Source: Haplomitrium mnioides
Taxonomy: Eukaryota; Marchantiophyta; Haplomitriopsida; Calobryales
Length of the DNA stretch: 24,161 nt
Assembly: GCA_049999725.1 (NCBI GenBank)
Contig: JBNGIS010008624.1
Span: forward strand, 1 to 24,161
Reading direction: 5' to 3'
The stretch's first letter is position 1; the number at the start of each line of letters is the position of its first letter. Below the pieces are notes generated by a model. It saw only the letters and a list, made by a program, of their open reading frames with translations. It was not told the origin of the DNA and ran no database searches. Shown here piece after piece: positions 18,370-24,161 of the stretch. A program made the position numbers and the translations under genes.

Positions 18370-19920
18370 CAAAATTGGTGGATTTTACCCAATATAGATC
18401 AATGCATACAAGAAGAAGAGAACCAATTGATGCTATGCGCCCCATATTGCTTGAGCAAGACTGAGAAGAGCAGGTTTTTACATGTTTTCAAGACACTGAA
18501 AGCTCATATTGATTTCTGTAGTTCTTTGGAAAGAGTGGTTTGAAGTCTTAAAATTTATCTATGTTGAAATCTCATTATTTCCACCAACTCATGCAACAAC
18601 TTCTTCTTTTGGCAACAATAAGATCACTTCGTCCAAGTGTTTTGGTTGGCAATAATCACGATAAGCAATGTACAACAGGAGATATATGCAAAGGTCAAAG
18701 ACCTTCAACATATGAAAAATTGATGATGAACATTGTATTTGCTTTTTTGTATGTTAGAAATCCATTTTCCACCAAGCTTCTTTGATTTGATGAAGCATTT
18801 GATGATTCATTTAGTGAAGCAATTAAATCACTATGGCATAATTTCAACTAGATAAATGCATTCTATGGAGAGGAATTTGAAGATGTTGAATGGATATGTA
18901 CAAGAAAATGCACATCAAGTGACCAAAAGATATCTATTAGAAGAGTCATTGGGATTCCTTTCAGAATACATAATTGACACAAAGGGAGTAGGGAAGAAGA
19001 ACATAACAGCTGGAATTTGACCTTAGTGTTTTTGGTATTGCATTGGAGAGATATGGGAAAGAAATTACCTTGGAGTGGGCTGAGATTATAGTTATACATC
19101 ATTATATATGAGAGCATGAAGAGAGAGTAGCATGATGGTACAAATATGTGACATTATTTTCTTTGTCATATATTTGAATGCATATAGTATGATGTATTTG
19201 AATTGCTAATTTTGTGTTTGTTGCCAAACAAAAATTATGATGATGTTGTCAAGGTTACTACCAAAATACATGAATGATGAGTTCTTCTAATAGAAGATGA
19301 CCTATCTTGCTACCTGCTAACTATGTAGAATTGTTGCCTTTTACCAAATGGTATTCTTTTGTAGTAAGGTCTCACGAGTTTAAAGATGAATCTAGCAAGA
19401 ATTGTTGCTTGCATACTGTCTACCGCCTAGTTTGAAAGTTATATAATACAAGGCATGTAGGTTCAATGGACACAATTAGAGGGTTGTTCCATCATTGCGA
19501 GCATTGAGTGATTGTGACTCATGTGGATTTAGCACTTTTGACTCTTTGGATGGCTTTGATCTTTACAAAGAAAATGGTGAACAAGGTGGGCCTCACACTC
19601 TTGGAATCGGTACAGTATGTTGGTACACTAATAGATATTGTCAAACTAGACTATGGGGGTTTTGCAAGCAAAGTAGTGCTTTTCAAGGGAAGATGAGTAG
19701 ATCAATCTTGGTTATCTAACTCTTTAGCTAGTATAAGGTATTCACACTTTGGTTTGTGGCAATTCATTTCCTCAAAGAAATTGAGTTCCTCAAAGAAGAT
19801 ACATTATGTAGTTTCAAACCAAGTAGAACAAGTGTTTTTCCATCCCAATGAGGCAAGTCATGGATAGCAACATTTCACAACTAATATAGATCTACAAACA
19901 ACCACTACTATGAACCAAGA
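18370..19920 (+). pseudogene. TNP2-like transposase relic, C-terminal part (DUF4218 and DUF4216 regions)
   Basis: Resumes the transposase cut at 8710. CAPYCLSKTEKSRFLHVFKT (about 18439) corresponds to the family's PPA-x-TLSK-x-EK block. LKSHYFHQLMQQLLLLAT (from 18564) is the DUF4218 start. GYVQENAHQVTKRYLLEES (about 18893) and LGFLSEYIIDTKGVG follow, the conserved block after ILKGYV. After a stop-rich gap, VQYVGTLIDIVKLDYGGFAS and VVLFKGRWVDQSW (about 19611-19710) and SNQVEQVFFHP (about 19815) give the DUF4216 C-terminal domain, ending near HG-stop at about 19860. The order matches TNP2 proteins of CACTA elements. It lies about 130 bases before the right inverted arm, as expected if TNP2 belongs to that element. 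Confidence 0.8.
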
Positions 19921-20049
19921 ACCACAACTAAGTTTTTGTTTCAGTTAATGCTTGCAACTTTTGATTTTAACAACCAGTATTATGAATGGGAAATATGCTA
20001 CTCAAAACATGATCTATTTTTTTGTGAACAAAATGACATTTTGAGGTTC

Positions 20050-20700
20050 AAAAAACAAAAAAAAGGTTATTTTTCCAAAAACAAAGTTATATATGGGAGT
20101 TTGTTTAACTGATTTTTGGCAATTTCAACAAGCTTGTTAGATCAAAGTGAAATATTTGTATGAAAAATTGAAAGAAATTCCTAGTTTTTTGTGAAAAAGT
20201 TGAAAATCTCAAAGTCAATCAAAAGTCCAAAAATTGTGTTTTGTTTTCAAACAAACTGGAGTAAAACATTCCAAAGTCATAAATTTCAAGCAATTCTCAA
20301 AATCAAATTATTACAAAATAAAATTTGTAGTTCAAAATTCATGCATACATAGACATGCTACCACTCTAAACCTGGTATTTGAAAAATATGAGAAAACTTG
20401 AGGAAAAATCCAAGTGAGCAAGGAGTTAGAGGAATTGTATCGGAGTCTCAAGGTACAAAATCTTCATAAACCAAACCTTGTAGAGAGTTCAGAGCTCTGT
20501 TTCAAAGTCTAAGAAAGAAAAGGGCTTTCAATTCTACTTGAGAGTCCATTCTTGTGTAGGGTTTAGTAGTCAAATTGCATAAGGGGTCAACAGTTAAAAA
20601 ATGTCTGAGCTCCATGCATGCAAAGGAGTCAGTAGTCAAAAGCAAAGAGGCTAGAGCAACCCAAACAAGCAGTAGGTTCCCAAATTTGCTTCAAATTATA
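20050..20700 (-). repeat. Right inverted arm of the CACTA-like element
   Basis: Complementary and collinear to 3430-4065. Anchors on the plus strand are TTCAACAAGCTTGTTAGATC (20125), GTTGAAAATCTCAAAGTCAATC (split over 20200-20220), TTGTGTTTTGTTTTCAAAC (20235), ATAAATTTCAAGCAATTCTC (20280), GGAGTTAGAGGAA (20422) and GAGGCTAGAGCAACCCAAA (20647). Its outer part (20440-20690) holds degenerate 37-bp-type units such as GAGTCCATTCTTGTGTAGGG and GCTCCATGCATGCAAAGGAG in orientation A. Homology fades at about 20700, before a clear terminus. Confidence 0.75.
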
Positions 20701-20978
20701 GTAATTTTTTTAATCACAAAACGTTTGACAAACACAATGAGGATTATTATTTTTTGTTTGAAATACATGCAGAGATGATAAGAATCAATTAATCATAATT
20801 TAGTCTAAAAAGTTTATATGTTCATATAAATTTGTCTCAACACCAAGAAGTTTCTTGAATAAAAACACTCATATGCTTCATAAAATATACCAAATATAAA
20901 CAACAACATTAGTTGAAAGTATGTTATAAACAACATATTAGAGAAAATTTTATTTCAAAAATAGAATCATAAATAGCT
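20701..20978. other. AT-rich spacer, nothing recognised
   Basis: Between the right inverted arm and the stop codon of the minus-strand DUF7869-like relic. It probably contains the right terminus of the CACTA-like element and the 3' flank of the relic, but I see no terminal repeat or target duplication. Confidence 0.4.
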
Positions 20979-22665
20979 TTAATCACTAGTCTTCATTTCA
21001 GAGTCACATTCCAAAGTTTCATCAAGATTCTTATTGTTTACCTCAGTATTGCTCACATTGTTTGATTCTCTTTCAAATAGTTGAGGATATATTGTGTTCC
21101 ATTTCTAGTATTCAAATAAATTTGATTTGATAGTAGCTAGAGTAAATTTTCTCAATGGGTTTTTTTAGAAGAAAATCAAAAGAGATAGTTGTGATCTCTA
21201 GTACATCTAGTACATCAATATGTGTAACTTAGATTTGCATTTTTCCTTTTTTGGATGCTATTTTATGTTGAAAGTATTGTTCAAAAAATGCATCCTCAGC
21301 TTCACAAGCAAACCATTGAACACGTACTTATTTTGGTTTTGGAGGTTCTTCCTTATCAAATGAAAAAACTTTAAGTACTTTTGCAATCTAAAACGGTCTT
21401 CCTTTTGAGTTGAGTAATGCAACAACACAAATAAACATTTTGGCTTTCACATTGCATAGCCTATTGAATTTGTGATTAGATCTTGTTTGCTATGAAATAG
21501 TTCCTTCTTGCGGTTTGAATGCTCCATTATAGATTGCTTGACGTGGACAAAATATACCTTCAAGTGAAACCTCTCCCTTTGGTTGGTGAACATCAACTTA
21601 AGAATGTACAACATCGTTTTGAGAATCATTACAAGAGTTTGTAGATTGAGAATGTGGAAATGTGACTTCTATTTCAAGCCCTCTTTGCTTTCTTTCAATG
21701 ATGTATGCCACAATCTTGTGTTGAGCATGAAAAAACTCATTCCACCATTGAATATCAAAATATGTAAAGAACTTGTAGTAGTTCTCACTTATGTTGTGCT
21801 TAATTGCAAAGACCACTTTCTTCTCATCAACTTCTCTTGCTTCTTTTTGAGATTGTTTGATTTCAAAACAAGTTTTTAAAGTAATCAACATTGTACTTGG
21901 AATTTTCTTGTTTGCTTTAGGTGGAAATTGAGTTGACAAATACCATCCGAAAGTAACCAAAATTTATCTATTGAAAATTGTTTACTACAAATCTTTGTGT
22001 CTGAAATACTTAGCTTGACCTTGAATAGTTGATTGAAGTTGAAGTTTATATCATTAATTTTTTGAACCAAAGATGGACATTGTTGCAAAAAAAAATTGAA
22101 ATCCTAAATCTCTAGTACAAGAATTAATTGTGGTTTTTGACTATAAGACAATTGGAGCGTCTCATTAAGATTCATTATTGTAAAAGCATTGATATGTTTT
22201 AAACATCTTAAAAATATGTTGAACATTTGATCAATTTGATCATGTGTATGGTCGACCATGAGAAAACCCACTTTAATTTTTTGAAAGACATTCTTAGCAA
22301 TCAAGAGACATAGATATTCAAACAAAATAGAATTCTTATTCTCTTGTGTGATATTGTTGAGCTGAAGATACAAGGTAGGAGGTAAGAGCCCTTGAAACTT
22401 ACATATTTCTTTATTGAACACTGTCATGGTCAAATTGGAGTCACTTCTCAAGTTTCCATATGTATAGAAAACCCTTGAAGAAAGAATATGATTGAGAACC
22501 AAAGCACCAACAACATGTATACCTACCAAAAAATCTTTCTTAGTGTTTTTTTGGTGATGAAGTCCAATGTGGAAATGTTGTTTCCTTTTGATCTATACCA
22601 TCGATCACAATGCCTAAGTGTTTTTTACCATCGTCATAAAATTTTCCTTAATGGTTTGTAAGTTT
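20979..22665 (-). pseudogene. DUF7869-like (probable transposase-like) gene relic
   Basis: Read on the minus strand from about 22665. KKHLGIVIDGIDQKETTFPH (about 22560-22620) is followed, after a TAG at 22530-22532, by GIHVVGALVLNHIL, RSDSNLTMTV, LPPTLYLQLNN and ITQENKNS (about 22330-22380), and VGFLMVDHTHDQIDQMF (about 22214-22266). This order (IIDGMDQ, then DSNLT, LPPxLYLQxDN, ENKN, VGHTHEDIDQMF) is what I recall of the eukaryotic DUF7869 family. Here the Asp of LDN is Asn and the Gly of GHTHE is Asp. C-terminal pieces run through one frameshift (21598-21960) to PKPK-stop-VRVQWFACEAEDAFFEQYF (about 21260-21340) and end at TAA 20979-20981. Aspartates in these motifs suggest a DDE-type nuclease, but that is inference. 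The 5' end is probably cut off by the LTR-like units at 22822. Confidence 0.65.
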
Positions 22666-22821
22666 TTCTCTTTCTTTCATTTGCTCATTATAACAAGAGA
22701 CACATAGCGTCTAATGCACAAAAGGTTGCAAAGCTTAATAATGCATTTTAAGTAAAAAAAGGACAAAATAAAAATGAATCCTTTTGCACTTGGAGTCTTT
22801 AACAAGAAGATGGCTAGAAAC

Positions 22822-23415
22822 TGTCAGCCAGTGAATTGGAGCACTAAGACAAGATGCAAGAAATAAGAAGCACTTCTGGCACAATGATCCTTAGCAAGTG
22901 TGAAGATCTCTCAAAAACCACGGATTTCTCTCAAACAGATAGTAAGGAGCAGGGCGCATGATTCATAGGAGGAAGACAAGATCATGGCGGAAAGATGAGC
23001 AGAGGGAAGTGATCGCCAGGCAGAGGAGCGGTCCCATTTCAAAATCCGAAGTAGGCAGGGATCGTGGTCGAGCAAGGGAGAAGGGAACAACCAACCCAAG
23101 CGAAGTGATCCGAGAAGAAAGAATAAACCCATAAGCAGACATCCGAAGGCAATCAGAGGAGGCAGATCGCGGACATGTCCTACAACACCCAACAATCGGG
23201 AAGCAAGGATCAGGGAAGAAATGAGGAGGTAGGATCGTCACAAGGGTGTGCAAGGCCAGGGAAGAGGGACGCCTAGATCTCGCAAGTAGAAGCGCGCTTG
23301 CAAGAGCCGATCCAACTCATTCTTTGAATCTGCGAATCCACCAAAACGTGGCAGCTCCAAGGAGTCCGCGGATCTACAGAAGTCGCCTTCCTAAGTGGAG
23401 ATCTCACTTAAGCTG
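22822..23415. repeat. LTR-like unit 1 of a tandem pair (594 bp)
   Basis: Starts TGTCAGCCAGTGAATTGGAG and aligns along its whole length with 23416 onward. Shared anchors are TTGGAGCACTAA, AGAAGCAC, GTGTGAAG, GAGCAGGG-GCATGA, AGTGATCGCCAG, GGCCAGGGAAG and GGACGCCT. It ends after CTAAGTGGAGATCTCACTTAAGC. It is GC-richer than the DNA to its left. No protein is recognised. A TG start directly abuts the decayed DUF7869 relic, so this is a plausible insertion border. Confidence 0.65.
23392..23410. repeat. TAAGTG/CACTTA hairpin module, unit 1
   Basis: TAAGTGGAGATCTCACTTA: 6-bp perfect stem around a GAGATCT centre, near the end of the first LTR-like unit. Same module as at 12947 and 24106. Confidence 0.7.
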
Positions 23416-24161
23416 TGTCAGCCGGTAGTTTGGAGCACTAAAGCTGAATTCACGAAATCAGAAGCACCACTGGCCATATTGTTCCCTTTGCGAGTGTGAA
23501 GGCTCTCAAGAACAGCTGATTACCTCAAACAACTAATAAGAGCAGGGTGCATGAGTCCTGGGAGGGAAACATGATCATAGCGGAGGGGAGGAGGAAGGAG
23601 AGTAGTGATCGCCAGCCAGGAGAGGGGCCCTATTCTCAATTTCAAAGCAAGCCAGCGGGAATCCGTGGGCCTAAGGAGAATGCGGGGATGGGAGCTGGGG
23701 AGAACGAATAGAGCAGTCGCCTATGGCGAGGCGATCGCAGGAGGAAGAATAAGGGATCAACAACAAGGAAGCCCGAAGGCACTCCAAAGAAAGGCAGATC
23801 GCAGGTGTCCTGCAATGGCCACAAATTGGGAAATAAGCATCAGGAGCTGTAAGGAGGAGGGGAGATCTTCACGAGGGCGATCAAGGCCAGGGAAGGGGGA
23901 CGCCTCGATCCCGTAAGCAAGATCAAACCCTGCAAAGTCCGATCAAATGCTCCATCCGAATCGGTAAGTCCTGATGGAAGAGTGGAGTCCCCGAAGGGTC
24001 CCGCGAGATTCCACGGAAACGTGGCGTCTCCAGAGCCCTTTGCGGGATTCCACGAACAACGTGGCGGCACCTGGAGGCCCACGGGTTTGCGGAAAGGCGC
24101 CTCCCTAAGTGGAGAGCCCACTTAACGGGGTTCTGATCCGTCTTACGACGTGGGACACCCC
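23416..24161. repeat. LTR-like unit 2 of a tandem pair (at least 746 bp, runs off the window)
   Basis: Starts TGTCAGCCGGTAGTTTGGAG. It matches unit 1 but is longer towards its right end, with two CCACG(A/G)AA-CACGTGG-type pieces (24012-24065) and CCTGGAGGCCC, related in complement to 12482-12505 of the nested element. Its last 60 bases, read on the minus strand, begin GGGGTGTCCCACGTCG and contain CCGTTAAGTGGGCTC, matching 12994-13038 closely. Open frames here look incidental. Confidence 0.65.
24106..24124. repeat. TAAGTGG/CCACTTA hairpin module, unit 2
   Basis: Perfect 7-bp stem with a 5-base loop (AGAGC). It lies 22 bases before a minus-strand USE-like motif (24146-24156, GTCCCACGTCG, one mismatch to the consensus). 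Confidence 0.75.

Noticed and set aside
22911-23253. Minus-strand open frames, and those at 23605-23916 and 23840-24121
   Set aside because: They do not keep the same frame in the two tandem units, so they are not conserved as protein.

Overview
The window looks like nuclear DNA of a land plant with a large, repeat-rich genome. The evidence is a Ty1-copia element with an initiator-Met-tRNA type primer site, a CACTA (En/Spm) TNP2 transposase, a spliceosomal intron, plant-type snRNA promoter-like motifs in repeats, and heavy old decay of every gene. A gymnosperm or similar large-genome lineage is my guess; the sequence does not prove it. I find no intact protein-coding gene, tRNA, rRNA or CRISPR array.

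Layout. (1) 1-1583 (+): relic of a DNA N4/N6 (amino) methyltransferase gene, with an exon 307-863, a GT-AG intron 864-965, an exon 966-1583 and an AATAAA at 1611. It has five premature stops and a mutated catalytic motif. A 24-bp palindromic tandem array (9-248) lies just upstream, probably in an intron. (2) 1783-2140 and 3291-3720: two degenerate arrays of one ~37-bp palindrome-containing repeat, in opposite orientation. (3) About 3430-20700: a CACTA-like DNA transposon with collinear inverted arms of about 640 bp (3430-4065 and 20050-20700). Its decayed TNP2 gene runs on + from about 6960 to 8710 and resumes at 18370-19920. (4) 8711-18369 (+): a Ty1-copia element inserted inside TNP2, with LTRs, PBS, gag, protease, integrase, RT, RNase H and PPT all recognisable but broken. 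(5) 10531-14724: a second insertion inside the copia gag gene, 4194 bp, TG...CA ends, 5-bp target duplication, no coding capacity; a giant solo LTR or LARD-like element. (6) 20979-22665 (-): a decayed gene resembling the plant DUF7869 family, probably a transposase-like protein. (7) 22822-24161: two tandem GC-rich LTR-like units, the second running off the window, sharing sequence modules with element 5.

The nesting gives a relative chronology: CACTA-like element first, copia into its TNP2, then the 4.2-kb element into copia gag. Removing the youngest insertion and one copy of its 5-bp duplication restores the gag frame exactly, so those borders are firm. Across the methyltransferase and copia relics most premature stops are TAG where Gln would fit, as expected from C-to-T change at CAG (CHG) sites.

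The most interesting observations are the methyltransferase relic bracketed by palindromic repeats related to those in the adjacent transposon arms, and the mosaic of shared regulatory modules (snRNA-USE-like motif, TAAGTGG/CCACTTA hairpin, CACGTTTCCG) in the noncoding elements.
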